DNA from: a virus
IMG/VR virus record: IMGVR_UViG_3300005613_000448
Span: 1 to 22,057 of that record
Reading direction: 5' to 3' (one strand)
Length of the DNA stretch: 22,057 nucleotides
Shown piece by piece: positions 7,905-17,054 of the stretch (position 1 is the stretch's first letter; every line of letters starts with the position of its first letter). The translations under genes and the position numbers were made by a program. The notes beneath the pieces were generated by a model that was given only the letters and a program-made list of their open reading frames with translations, had not been told where the DNA came from and searched no databases.

Positions 7905-10900
7905 TGCCCGAAAATCAAAACGAAAACCAAGACCCTACTCAGAACATTCCCATTGTCAAAAAGGAAATGTCTCCCCCTCTAAATAAGAAAGAGGGTACTC
8001 CAGCAGTAGGTGGACAAGAAAAGAGTATAAAGACTCCAACCCCTTTTGACTCACCTCAGAGAAAGAAGGAAATCTCTTTACAAGGGTTTGACTATCTATC
8101 TGCTGACCAGGGTAAAGTTGTTCCTTTTGATAAAGGATACATGGACCTTTCTTTCAAAGAACAAGCAAAAGAGCGGGCAACTGCTTTTGCTCTTGGTGCT
8201 GTGAAGACTAGTAGAGGCATTCTACAAACTATTGAGTCATTAGGAGAAGGAGCAGAGTGGTTGGTAAATGCTCTTCCTGGCATTGAAAATGTTGACCTCG
8301 ACTGGAACTTTGAGTCTGAGAGCTTCCAAGGTAAGAGTTCTGAGGAAGTTACACAAGCACTAGGAGAGGTTATTGGGGTTGATTTTGAAATCCAGACGGA
8401 AGCAGGTAGGGCAGCTTCTACTCTAACTAACTGGGGTCTAGGAATGCTAGTAGGAAGTGCTGCTCTAAAAGGAGTTGGTACTGCTGTAAAAGGGACAGGA
8501 ATGACCCTTCCCCCAGGTGCCACAAAAGTTGCTGAAAGAGTTGCTGCTATGCCCGTAACAAAGTTGGCAGGACTTCAAGCAAAAGAGGCTCTTGTAGAAA
8601 CTACCTTCATGGAAGTTGGGGAAGATAACCTTTCTAACCTTGTTCAAAATACTCCATTAGCAAACCCCGTTACTGAATACCTAGCAGCAAGTCCTGATGA
8701 CTCTGTTGCCAGAGGAAAGTTCAAGAATGCCGTAGAGGGATTCCTTACTGGTGGACTTGTCGAGGTTGGTATGAAAGGGGTAGCAAAAGGGGCAAAAATC
8801 CTTGGTCTTTCTGAGGTATTCGTAAGAGGTGTTGACAACCTGAAAGAGCTTAGAAAGGCAGAAGGGGAGGATGCTATTAGTATCTTAGCCAGAGAGGCAG
8901 GAGAAGCAGAAGAACTTTCTCCCCTTGCTAAAGATGCTTGGTATACTAAGGATATTTTAGGAAGAGAGAATACTATAGGAATAGTTGACCTATCTTTAGC
9001 TGATGAAAGGGAGTTTGGAAAGGCAATCCAAAATGTAAAGGAAACCAACACAAGAATAGTCAGAGGTCGTGGAGTAGAAGAAAATAAAGTAGCACTTCAG
9101 GAAGCCTTTGCTGACGTTGTTGAGGCAACTAAAAAGCCAGGAAAAGCTCTTGACCCAGAACAAAGATTGAACATGGGGTATCTAAAAGAGAACTTCCCCA
9201 AGGAATACGCTATTGCCAATAGGCTATTAGGAAGAGCGGTAAAAGAGGAAAGAGGAAAAGGGTTCCAAGAAATAGCTGGGAACTTTATAACCTCCGCTCA
9301 GACTCTAAGGGACGTTCAAGGCCAACTAGAAACCAGCATTGCTACTACTTCTCTGCAAGCAATGAGGAGTATGTCCCCCTCTAAGCTTACTTCTGCGAAT
9401 CAAAGAATAGATGACATATTAGAAAAGATGGACCTCCAAAATCCCTCACAAAGCATGGCACAGATAATAAGTGTTTCCAGAGATGAACTTATAAAAAGTC
9501 CTACGCTTTTGGCAGAGATGTTAGACCATTTCACTAATGCTGATAGGCTTTTCGACATTATTCTAAACAATAGAGGTGCCATTACTGAACTAGAAGAACC
9601 TTTGGAAAGTCTCGTTCGTAAGCCAAGAAGAGCTACTACACAAGCAACAAGGTCTCCTAAACTTAGTCGAGAGGCTGAGGAGAACGCTGTAAGAAAACTT
9701 CGAGCACGGTTACCTAGCTCTGAGGGAATGTCCACAGCAGAGGTTACAGAAAAAGTCTTTTTGGGTATTAGAAATCGCCTATACAGCGAAGACCTTACTG
9801 GGGTTGACTTTATTACAAGCTTGTCCGCTTTTTCCAAGCCAGGAATAGTAGACTTAGTTACTGAGTATAGATACGCTAACATGCTTAGTTCCCCAAGAGG
9901 ACGAATTCTAGACGCCTTATCTTCCTCTGCCCAGGTAGTAGTAGACAAGTTTTCTGAGATGATAGGTGCTATTGCTCCAAGAAAGTTACTTTTTGGTGAA
10001 GGTCTTGATAAAGGAAGTGAACTATACAAAAGGACAGAGGAAACTTACAAAAGGGTAAAGGGTTATGATGCCGAAATAGAGAGGCTTGCAGTCGAAATAA
10101 TGGGTCATGAAGAAACTTTAGAGTCTCTTGAAGAAACTTTAGCAGAAGAATTAGCAAAAGCTTCAGCAAAAACCGACGAGTTAGTAATAGCAGAATCTTT
10201 AGCAAAAGCCGACGATTTAGCAATAACAGCCGACGATTTATCAAAAACAGCCTACGATTTAGGAAAAACTAAAGAAATAAAACAATACTACGATAATTTA
10301 GGAAGAGAAGCCAGACAAAAGCTTCGTGACGCAAGAAAAGAATTAGGTGTACAAAAATACTCTAGAGATAGAGCGGCAAAACTTCTTGATTCCCAGTTCA
10401 GTGAACTTGCTCCTAAAATTCATAACCAAGTAGCAAGAGAAGTTGGGTATAAAACAATGCTTGTAGATAGGTTCAAAGAAGTTATGTCTTACTATAACCC
10501 TTTTGGGAACATGAGTAAGGAGGACAAGCAGAGAGCCATTCTATCTTCTATTGAAAGTTTTAGGTCAGGCTCTTCTATTACTTTGGCTGATAGAGGTATT
10601 GAGGCTTCTGCTCAGGTTGGTGGAGCCACTACTTCTGCTTCTAACCTAATAAAACGCAAAAAGTCAGCAGCTACAAAACTAAAAGAAGAGGATGCTTTGG
10701 CATTAGTAGGAAATAAGTTTGGTATTGCTGTATCAGAAATGACTACTGAACTCGTTGACGCTATCCTTGAACTAAATAAAACAGGTCTTGGCGTAACCGC
10801 GATGATAGATAACTGGAACAAGACCGCAGTAACTAACTCACACATTCGTTCTAGCCTAAGAGCAGTTGGAAGGAAGTTAGGACTAGATGGAGCATCACTA

Positions 10901-12496
10901 AATGACTTCGTAGAGAGAAAGTTCAAAGAGGCATACGATGGCCTTGTATTCAAAGAGCAAAGAGCCCTAAAAGATGCTGAAGGTAGGGCAGTTCGTTATT
11001 TTGATGAGCAAGGAGGAAGCACCGTAACCGATGTCGTCGATAAGTCAGAAGCACAAATAACAGCGGAGCTTGATGTATTCTTGTCTCAGGAGTATGCTCT
11101 TATTCCCAAAACAGCAGATGAAGTTACTAACACAAAAAGGTTTGACCCTAATGATGGACTTCTTGCTTGGACTGGTTCAAAGATAGACTCACTCAGAAAA
11201 GGTAGAGCTGGAAAGGTCGCTGCCCACATTATTCCTTTCCTCAGAACCCCCATCAACCTTGCTATTTCTGCTGATAGAATGACCTTAGACCCTGTTATTG
11301 GGTTTGCTGGAAAGGTCGCAGAAAAGGGTGTCAGGGCTTTTAGAAAGGATTATTCTATTCCCGACTCACTCCTTGGATACAAGAACCAGTTTATTTCCGA
11401 CATGAACTCAGGAAACCCCGCTCTTAGAGCAAGAGCAATGGGTAGATTTGCTACTGGTTCCGCCTTAGTAACTGCTTCTTGGCTCTTATCTGAGTCTTAC
11501 GACAAATATGGTTATGGTCTTGTTGGTCCAGGGCCAGGAAGTTCAGACTGGAAAAGACACGAAGCATGGTTAGAAGCAGGAAACCTACCTTACTCTATCA
11601 AGTTCCCTAATGGAACTTCTGTTGAGTTTAGAAGGTTAGGTCCATTAGGTATTGTTCTAGGGTCTCTTGTTTCTGCCAACCAAGTAAACCAGTTCTCGGC
11701 AGAGGATGCTGATGATGGCACGGCTAGGGGTCTCCTTGCTGCTATGGAGTACATGGCAAATGAGTCTAACATTACGGTTATAAAAGAACTTACATCTTGG
11801 GCTAGTGGGGATGAGCAAACAGGTCTCGAAACCCTAGAAAAGCTTATTCTCAGCATTGCATCTCAATACGCCCCAGGTGGAAGTATTACCAGAGACTTTA
11901 GAAAGTATCAAGCAGAGGGTGAGTCCGTATCGGTCAAGCATGACTGGGACTTTGTAGACAACACCTATGAGAAAATAAAGCAGTTCTATGGTATAACAGA
12001 GTCCGCTGGAAGACTTCGTAGAAACTTCTTCGGAGAGACCATCAAAAAGTCAGGATGGGGTGAGGCGGAAGTTGGAAACCCCAAAATCAATCCACTTATG
12101 ATGGTGTCTTCCAAGAAAGGAGACCCAGTAATGAATGAGCTTGTTCTTATGGACTATAGTTTCCCCTCTCTTCCTACCAAGATGGAGCTTCGTGACTCTT
12201 CTGGTAACATGGTGGAGGTTGACCTTACTTCTTATTACAATGATAAAGGTCAAGAGGCTTACGACAGGTTTAGAGAACTTATGGGAACTCTTACCATTAG
12301 AGGAAAAACCTTCAAAGAGCACCTGAAAGAGAGGATGGAAGCAGATAAGTGGCAAGGTTCCACAAACAAATACAAGTCTGCTGTTGTAAATGAGTTTAGA
12401 ACAGCATTCAAAGCTCTTGCTACTAGGCAGATAAAAGAAGAATACGGCGAACAAATGGGTCTCGTCTCACCTGAATTAGATACATTTCTAAAATAA
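7904..12496 (+). CDS. Large internal virion protein gp16-like, no lytic domain seen
   Basis: A 1530-residue protein, the largest in the window; T7 gp16 is 1318. In T7 it forms the inner-membrane end of the ejection conduit and its N-terminus is a lytic transglycosylase. Here residues 1-55 are low-complexity and rich in Asn, Gln, Pro and Lys, and I see no SLT signature (no ES-x-F or GLMQ-type motifs), so the peptidoglycan-cutting domain seems absent or replaced. Residues 175-200 are Gly/Ala-rich and hydrophobic, a possible membrane-inserting segment. Residues about 725-800 form a charged coiled coil with a heptad repeat. The C-terminal part has IPFLRTPIN (1110-1118) followed by amphipathic helices, a pattern common in large ejected proteins of T7-like phages. 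Assignment is by position, size and this motif. Confidence 0.85.
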   Translation: MPENQNENQDPTQNIPIVKKEMSPPLNKKEGTPAVGGQEKSIKTPTPFDSPQRKKEISLQGFDYLSADQGKVVPFDKGYMDLSFKEQAKERATAFALGAVKTSRGILQTIESLGEGAEWLVNALPGIENVDLDWNFESESFQGKSSEEVTQALGEVIGVDFEIQTEAGRAASTLTNWGLGMLVGSAALKGVGTAVKGTGMTLPPGATKVAERVAAMPVTKLAGLQAKEALVETTFMEVGEDNLSNLVQNTPLANPVTEYLAASPDDSVARGKFKNAVEGFLTGGLVEVGMKGVAKGAKILGLSEVFVRGVDNLKELRKAEGEDAISILAREAGEAEELSPLAKDAWYTKDILGRENTIGIVDLSLADEREFGKAIQNVKETNTRIVRGRGVEENKVALQEAFADVVEATKKPGKALDPEQRLNMGYLKENFPKEYAIANRLLGRAVKEERGKGFQEIAGNFITSAQTLRDVQGQLETSIATTSLQAMRSMSPSKLTSANQRIDDILEKMDLQNPSQSMAQIISVSRDELIKSPTLLAEMLDHFTNADRLFDIILNNRGAITELEEPLESLVRKPRRATTQATRSPKLSREAEENAVRKLRARLPSSEGMSTAEVTEKVFLGIRNRLYSEDLTGVDFITSLSAFSKPGIVDLVTEYRYANMLSSPRGRILDALSSSAQVVVDKFSEMIGAIAPRKLLFGEGLDKGSELYKRTEETYKRVKGYDAEIERLAVEIMGHEETLESLEETLAEELAKASAKTDELVIAESLAKADDLAITADDLSKTAYDLGKTKEIKQYYDNLGREARQKLRDARKELGVQKYSRDRAAKLLDSQFSELAPKIHNQVAREVGYKTMLVDRFKEVMSYYNPFGNMSKEDKQRAILSSIESFRSGSSITLADRGIEASAQVGGATTSASNLIKRKKSAATKLKEEDALALVGNKFGIAVSEMTTELVDAILELNKTGLGVTAMIDNWNKTAVTNSHIRSSLRAVGRKLGLDGASLNDFVERKFKEAYDGLVFKEQRALKDAEGRAVRYFDEQGGSTVTDVVDKSEAQITAELDVFLSQEYALIPKTADEVTNTKRFDPNDGLLAWTGSKIDSLRKGRAGKVAAHIIPFLRTPINLAISADRMTLDPVIGFAGKVAEKGVRAFRKDYSIPDSLLGYKNQFISDMNSGNPALRARAMGRFATGSALVTASWLLSESYDKYGYGLVGPGPGSSDWKRHEAWLEAGNLPYSIKFPNGTSVEFRRLGPLGIVLGSLVSANQVNQFSAEDADDGTARGLLAAMEYMANESNITVIKELTSWASGDEQTGLETLEKLILSIASQYAPGGSITRDFRKYQAEGESVSVKHDWDFVDNTYEKIKQFYGITESAGRLRRNFFGETIKKSGWGEAEVGNPKINPLMMVSSKKGDPVMNELVLMDYSFPSLPTKMELRDSSGNMVEVDLTSYYNDKGQEAYDRFRELMGTLTIRGKTFKEHLKERMEADKWQGSTNKYKSAVVNEFRTAFKALATRQIKEEYGEQMGLVSPELDTFLK
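10208..10270 (+). repeat. 21-bp coding tandem repeat (7-residue heptads) in gp16-like gene
   Basis: Three in-frame 21-base units encode ADDLAIT, ADDLSKT and AYDLGKT (residues 769-789). Related but less regular copies lie just upstream (KTDELVIAESLAKA), and gaagaaactttag is repeated near 10109 and 10130. The encoded heptads suit a coiled coil. Local codon use shifts to TTA and GAT with A-rich runs, unlike the flanking gene, which points to recent repeat expansion. Confidence 0.85.
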
Positions 12497-12503
12497 ATAA
12501 AAC

Positions 12504-13835
12504 ATGATTTACTCCTACGAAACATTTACCGTGTCTGATAGTGCTATCAAGACCTACACCTTTACGAAGACTTACAGGTCTGAGACAACTATCAAGGTCT
12601 ATCTCAGAACTCCCCCTGGGGACTACGCAGAAACTAGTCTCTTTACTTTGTCAGGGAGCGAGGGCGCTTTAGACATGACCCTAATAAGTACTGCTGCATC
12701 AGGACTTCAAGTAGGGGATGTTATCAAGATTGCTAGGGTTGAGGACTTAGACAAAGCTGATAGGCCAGTGGTCTTCCAAGCAGGTAGTCTTTCTTCTGAA
12801 GACCTAAATGCTGCTATGGAGCATGTTCTAAATGGTGTTCAGGAAGTCCATGATACCGTTCAGGATAACCTAAGCCTAGAAGATAGTGGGGTATCGTGGG
12901 ACGCTGAAAGTAAAAAGATAATAAATGTAGCTTATCCAGAGGACTATAATGATGCTGCTACAAAGTTATTTGTTCAGAACCAAGTTCTTGATGCTGGAAA
13001 CCTACCTAGTCCTACGTTAGAAGCAGATGGAAGTACTATAGAGGTTGCTTCTGGTGCTTGGGTTTTCCGTACTCCAGCAACCTCTTCCTTCTTAGAAAAG
13101 GCAAATAACTTATCTGATTTAGATGATGCCCCTACCGCTCTTACTAACTTAGGTCTAGGAAGTGCTGCTACATTGAATAGTGGAACCTCTTCGGGACAGG
13201 TGCCTGTTCTTGATGGCAACGGGGAACTTTCAGAGGCAGTAATGAACCCAGCTTCTCCATCAGCCTTTGCAAAGATTTCCGTTATTTCGGGTACGCCTAA
13301 TGGTCATGACCAAACCACAAACGCAATAACATCATTTGGCGCTGGTAATGGTTCCGTTCTTACTCTAAAACTAGCACTACAAACAGGCTTCGCAGAAGAG
13401 CTTATTCTTCAACCCACAGGAACTTCTTACATTACTCTTGTTCCTTTTAGTGATGCTGTTCCTCAAAATGCTAGTTCTGTCTTGTTAGAAGAAGGAACTT
13501 ATCTCATTGAGTCTTCTCTTTCATGGAGAAACGCTTCAACGGTTGCTACTGACTTTATCTCAGTACGCCCTTACATGAAGGCTTATGTCCCAGGAACAAC
13601 AACAAGCGCAGCTACAATAGATTCTGCCGCAACACTAGTTATACCAAATGAAACCTATTCGGGTGGAGGGAGTGGTCCTTACGCTAATTCCATACTCTCA
13701 GGCATCCTTATAGTCCCACCAGCGACGAGTTATAATGTTCAGTTGGTAGTTGACTGTACTGAGTTCGGGGGCACTGTTGGTAGTCTATTGAACTTGACGG
13801 ATGCTAAGTTCACCATAACTAGATTTAGTGTCTAA
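12504..13835 (+). CDS. Tail fibre / adaptor with T7 gp17-type N-terminal domain
   Basis: A 443-residue protein right after the gp16-like gene, the T7 gene 17 position. Residues 1-150 match the T7 tail-fibre N-domain that docks on the tail: an aromatic/Thr beta start (YSYETFTVSDSAIKTYTF), then RPVVFQAGSLSSEDLNAAM like T7 TDRLVDFTDGSILRAYDLN, then GVSWDAESKKIINVAYPED matching T7 NNDGHLDARGRRIVNLANAVDD. Residues 200-225 carry NNLSDLDDAPTALTNLGLGS, a module common in phage fibres. Residues about 255-443 are a Ser/Thr/Val-rich beta domain with LLEEGTYLIESSLSW, resembling TNF/C1q-like fibre tips. It is shorter than T7 gp17 (553) and lacks a long coiled-coil shaft, so it may be an adaptor for the second fibre at 17383. 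No Shine-Dalgarno; the leader is A/T only. Confidence 0.9.
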   Translation: MIYSYETFTVSDSAIKTYTFTKTYRSETTIKVYLRTPPGDYAETSLFTLSGSEGALDMTLISTAASGLQVGDVIKIARVEDLDKADRPVVFQAGSLSSEDLNAAMEHVLNGVQEVHDTVQDNLSLEDSGVSWDAESKKIINVAYPEDYNDAATKLFVQNQVLDAGNLPSPTLEADGSTIEVASGAWVFRTPATSSFLEKANNLSDLDDAPTALTNLGLGSAATLNSGTSSGQVPVLDGNGELSEAVMNPASPSAFAKISVISGTPNGHDQTTNAITSFGAGNGSVLTLKLALQTGFAEELILQPTGTSYITLVPFSDAVPQNASSVLLEEGTYLIESSLSWRNASTVATDFISVRPYMKAYVPGTTTSAATIDSAATLVIPNETYSGGGSGPYANSILSGILIVPPATSYNVQLVVDCTEFGGTVGSLLNLTDAKFTITRFSV

Positions 13836-13846
13836 AGGGTTGTAAA

Positions 13847-14257
13847 ATGGACATAGAAGATGTAGAAAAAGAACTTGAAAGGATACGGGTAAAGAACCAC
13901 GACATTTCCAACCTTCTAACTATTCACTCAGAACAACTACTAAGTATTATTGAGATGAAGAAGGACATGAATAACAGCTTCACTGAACTCCGAAAGGACA
14001 TTGAATGCGTTATGTTCAGTCTTTCAGGTGGGCTAAAAGGACAAGGTATTATCAATAGGGTTGAGAACTTAGAGGCTTATAAGAAGAGTATTTCAGGATG
14101 GATGAAGGTATTGGGCGCTGCTGTCCTAACTCTTCTCATCAATAAAGGTTGGGAGCTTCTTACATACACCTCAGAACCTGTTTTTGACAACCACCAAGTA
14201 ATAAGAAGTGATGAGAAGTTAGTTGTATCAACAAAACCAGAAGTGATTACAAAATGA
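13847..14257 (+). CDS. Holin-like small membrane protein (gp17.5 position)
   Basis: A 136-residue protein between the fibre and small terminase genes, exactly where T7 has its holin gene 17.5. Residues 1-55 form a charged coiled coil (EDVEKELERIRVKN, SELLS-type heptads), and residues 84-100 (GWMKVLGAAVLTLLINK) form one short membrane span followed by a polar tail. This layout, N-terminal coiled coil then one transmembrane helix, is like XhlA-type lysis-associated proteins rather than T7 17.5 itself. Holin function is inferred from position and topology. A weak aaaggg motif sits upstream; the stop overlaps the next start (ATGA). Confidence 0.6.
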   Translation: MDIEDVEKELERIRVKNHDISNLLTIHSEQLLSIIEMKKDMNNSFTELRKDIECVMFSLSGGLKGQGIINRVENLEAYKKSISGWMKVLGAAVLTLLINKGWELLTYTSEPVFDNHQVIRSDEKLVVSTKPEVITK

Positions 14258-14478
14258 AAAAGAAACAAAAAGAACAAGTAATGGAGGGGTTATTTATCTC
14301 TCTTCTTGACTACTATACTGAACTTATTAGTTCTGGGGATAGGTTATCAGCAGGGGAACTTAGCGCCCTACAAAAACTTCTAACAGATAATAGTATCAAT
14401 GCTGACTTTACCTCAGTAGAAGAGGGAACCACAGCTTCGGACTTCTTACGCTCTTTACCTTTCCTAGATGAAGAATAG
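14254..14478 (+). CDS. terS: Terminase small subunit (T7 gp18-like)
   Basis: A 74-residue protein just upstream of and overlapping the large terminase; T7 gp18 is 89. It recognises the concatemer for packaging and stimulates the motor. Seen: N-terminal helix (EQVMEGLFISLLDYYTELI), then SAGELSALQKLLTDNSINADF, then an acidic tail EEGTTASDFLRSLPFLDEE. The helix-turn-helix-like segment followed by a short acidic tail is what I recall for small terminases of T7-like environmental podoviruses. Couplings: ATGA with the upstream gene, an 11-base overlap with terL. Confidence 0.8.
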   Translation: MKKKQKEQVMEGLFISLLDYYTELISSGDRLSAGELSALQKLLTDNSINADFTSVEEGTTASDFLRSLPFLDEE

Positions 14479-16339
14479 TAAAACCGTATTAGAGTATAAG
14501 GAACTTTTCAACCTCAAGAATGTCGCAGCACTTACTTGGGAACACTTGAACCTTCCTTCACCTACCCCCATCCAATACGACATCATCGAATGCCTTGAGG
14601 GTATTCTTCGTCCAGTATTAGGTCTGAAAAACTCTGATAAATGGTTTGATAAGTTCCCAAATGCCACAATAGTAAAAGATAATAAGAGAACCCCAACCAA
14701 TAGGTTCATTCTTCAGGCAGCTAGAGGTGTGGGAAAGAGTATTATTACTGGCTCTCTTGTTCCTTGGTTGCTTGCCGTAAACCCTGACCTGAACATTTTA
14801 GTGGTATCAGCTTCTCAGAACAAGGCTACTGACTTCTCTACTTTCTCTAAAAGACTTATTGTAGAGATGCCTATTTATCAACCTCTTATTGCTGACACAC
14901 AAAGAGGGCAAAGATGGTCTAACATTTCATTTGATGTTCGTCCAGCAGGTGTAGACCAAGCTCCATCAGTTCGTAGTGTAACTATTGGTGGAACTCTTAC
15001 AGGGGGTAGAGCAGACATTATTATTTGTGATGATGGTGAGACTCCTAATACCTCGGATACTCAGACTGCTAGACTAAAACTTCAAGAAAGAGTAAAAGAG
15101 TTTGACGCTGTTCTCAAGCCAAATGGATGTATTATCTATCTAGGAACTCCACAAGTAGAGGATAGTCTTTACAATGTTCTCACGAATAGGGGTTACAAGA
15201 AGATTATCTGGCCTGGAAGGTTCCCAGACAGCAAGTGGATAGAGAACAATGGACCCTACTTAGCACCATTCATAGCAAAACAAATAGAGGAAGACACTTC
15301 TTTACAGTCTGGTGGTGGTCTTGATGGCTCTCTTGGTGCCCCTACTAACCCTCTAATGTTCTCTGAGGAAGACCTACAAGAGCGAGAAGCATCTTATGGT
15401 AGGTCGGGGTTCGCTCTTCAGTACCTATTAGATACTACCCTATCTGACCAGAACAAGTTCCCATTGAAGTTGTCTGACTTTATTGTGATGGACATAGACA
15501 AAGACCTTGCCCCTGAGCGTCCTGTGTGGGGCTCTGACGCATCCTTAGCTCTTACTGATGTAGATAGTGTTGGACTCAAGGGAGACCGCTTCTACAGGGC
15601 TTACAGAAGCGTGGGGGAGATGCTGCCTTATCGTGGTTCAGTTCTCGCTATTGACCCAGCAGGTATGGGTGAGGATGAGCTTGCCTATGCTGTGGTAAAG
15701 CAACTAAATGGATACTTATACATAACTGCTTGTAATGGTCTCAAAGGAGGGTTTGAAGAGAAGAACTTAGAGTTCCTAGCTGACCTGGCAAAAGAACATA
15801 AAATAACTTCCGTCATTATCGAAAAGAACTTTGGTGGTGGCATGTTCACCTCACTATTTACACCAGTTCTAACAAGAAAGCATAAGTGTGCCATAGAGGA
15901 AGTAACATCTAGCAAGCAAAAAGAACTTCGTATTATTGGTTGTCTCGAACCTCTTCTCAACCAGCATAGACTTGTTGTTGATAAGAATGTTATTATTGAG
16001 GACAATAAGAAGGACTGGCACGACAAGAAGGGACACCTCAGAAAGTTGTTCTATCAACTAACTCGTATCAGTAAGGATAAAGGTTCATTGGTTCACGATG
16101 ACCGCCTAGATGCTTTATCTATGGCATGTCAATACTGGTTAGATGCTGCTAAGTTAGACGCCAATAAGCAGATAGATAGTAGAACCAGAAATGCCTATAT
16201 GAAAGAGCTAAAAGACACTCTAAATGCCCCTATTGGGCGTAAAATAGACAGGTATAAGCGCGACCTTCAACGTGCTAAAGATAGAGGGGAACGTCCTTCT
16301 ATGAAACAGCGAAAGCCCAGAGGAAACTGGCTCAAATAA
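14468..16339 (+). CDS. terL: Terminase large subunit (T7 gp19-like packaging ATPase/nuclease)
   Basis: A 623-residue motor protein; T7 gp19 is 586. It pumps DNA into the prohead and cuts the concatemer. ATPase domain: Walker A ARGVGKS at 85-91 (K90), Walker B IIICDD at 184-189 with catalytic E191, coupling motif YLGTPQ at 224-229. Nuclease domain, RNase H fold: LAIDPAGMGEDE with D396, IIEKNFGGGMF with E452, and HDDRLDALSMA at 543-553 with D544, D545 and D548. All catalytic positions look intact. The ATG at 14468 sits inside the end of terS; no Shine-Dalgarno, so it is probably coupled. The C-terminus is very basic (RKIDRYKRDLQRAKDRG and onward), as in relatives. Confidence 0.97.
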   Translation: MKNSKTVLEYKELFNLKNVAALTWEHLNLPSPTPIQYDIIECLEGILRPVLGLKNSDKWFDKFPNATIVKDNKRTPTNRFILQAARGVGKSIITGSLVPWLLAVNPDLNILVVSASQNKATDFSTFSKRLIVEMPIYQPLIADTQRGQRWSNISFDVRPAGVDQAPSVRSVTIGGTLTGGRADIIICDDGETPNTSDTQTARLKLQERVKEFDAVLKPNGCIIYLGTPQVEDSLYNVLTNRGYKKIIWPGRFPDSKWIENNGPYLAPFIAKQIEEDTSLQSGGGLDGSLGAPTNPLMFSEEDLQEREASYGRSGFALQYLLDTTLSDQNKFPLKLSDFIVMDIDKDLAPERPVWGSDASLALTDVDSVGLKGDRFYRAYRSVGEMLPYRGSVLAIDPAGMGEDELAYAVVKQLNGYLYITACNGLKGGFEEKNLEFLADLAKEHKITSVIIEKNFGGGMFTSLFTPVLTRKHKCAIEEVTSSKQKELRIIGCLEPLLNQHRLVVDKNVIIEDNKKDWHDKKGHLRKLFYQLTRISKDKGSLVHDDRLDALSMACQYWLDAAKLDANKQIDSRTRNAYMKELKDTLNAPIGRKIDRYKRDLQRAKDRGERPSMKQRKPRGNWLK

Positions 16340-16341
16340 TC

Positions 16342-16695
16342 ATGGCAACATTTTCATCAACACAAATAAACTCTTCAAAGTATTACCGAAAGAGTACCAT
16401 TATTCCTACCTTCTTATCATTTGAGGAAGCTACTTTAGGAACTACAACACTAGTAACAGGTGTAGCAGGAACTCGTATTCTTGTTCTATCTTTCTCAGCA
16501 GGTTGTTCAGTAGCTCAAGACCTTGGTATCCTATCTGGTACTAACACTCTTGGGGTTGTATCTATTCCAGCAGGGGAAAGTACTTCATTCGAGGCTCCTA
16601 TGGGGTGTTTTGTAACAGAGGACGGGGAAGACCTTATTATTGACCTCTCATCCGCTACTGCCGTAAAGGGCAGTCTAACCTACATTATAATCTGA
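16342..16695 (+). CDS. Small beta-rich virion-associated protein, copy 1
   Basis: A 117-residue protein I do not recognise by family name. It is almost entirely beta-prone, with AGTRILVLSFSAG (42-54), LGILSGTNTLGVVSIPAGES (61-80) and a hydrophobic strand at the C-terminus (LTYIII). It resembles the next gene product in the order AG-x-R-x-LV, then a strand, then G-V/S-V/I-S/T-IPA, then a Phe and a closing strand, so the two look like tandem paralogues. Such short beta-sandwich proteins beside fibre genes are often decoration or fibre-tip proteins; that role is inferred. It starts 3 bases after terL and overlaps the next gene by one base (TGATG). Confidence 0.7.
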   Translation: MATFSSTQINSSKYYRKSTIIPTFLSFEEATLGTTTLVTGVAGTRILVLSFSAGCSVAQDLGILSGTNTLGVVSIPAGESTSFEAPMGCFVTEDGEDLIIDLSSATAVKGSLTYIII

Positions 16696-17054
16696 TGGTA
16701 GACTTTATTGATGAAAGAGACCCAGAACCTACTGGGGACTACTATGTAGGCAAGCTAAATGCTTACAACTATGACTACGGAGACTGGTCAGGAGCTATAG
16801 CGGTAAACTTTGCCCCTATTCTAGCAGGAAAGAGACCTCTTGTTGTGGGTATTATTGCCTCAAATAGCACAGGTTCTTCAGTCACTCTAGATTTCTATAC
16901 CAGTACTTCTGTTATGGGAAGTATTACTATTCCAGCCAACTCAACTAAAACCTTCTTTGATGAAAGAGGTATTATGTTAGGAGGAGCGGGGCTTATTGGA
17001 AGAACCTCTGGGTCAGGAAGTGGGTCTAGAACAGTTATTTGGCGGTATGTCTAA
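16695..17054 (+). CDS. Small beta-rich virion-associated protein, copy 2
   Basis: A 119-residue protein, similar in layout to its upstream neighbour: AGKRPLVVGIIAS (44-56), VTLDFYTSTSVMGSITIPAN (63-82), then KTFFDERGIMLGGAG and a C-terminal strand SRTVIWRYV after a Gly/Ser linker. The N-terminal 30 residues are acidic and aromatic (DERDPEPTGDYYVGK), unlike copy 1. A structural role on the tail or head is suggested by the location between terL and the collagen-like fibre. The one-base overlap with copy 1 and the 8-base overlap with the next gene suggest coupled translation. Confidence 0.7.
   Translation: MVDFIDERDPEPTGDYYVGKLNAYNYDYGDWSGAIAVNFAPILAGKRPLVVGIIASNSTGSSVTLDFYTSTSVMGSITIPANSTKTFFDERGIMLGGAGLIGRTSGSGSGSRTVIWRYV

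Noticed and set aside
9400-10029. 209-residue minus-strand ORF under the gp16-like gene
   Set aside because: Ser/Leu-rich composition typical of an antisense shadow, fully inside a coherent 1530-residue gene.
16996-17046. Upstream ATG extension of the small helical protein
   Set aside because: It would overlap the previous gene by 59 bases; the ATG at 17047 gives an 8-base overlap like the other junctions.
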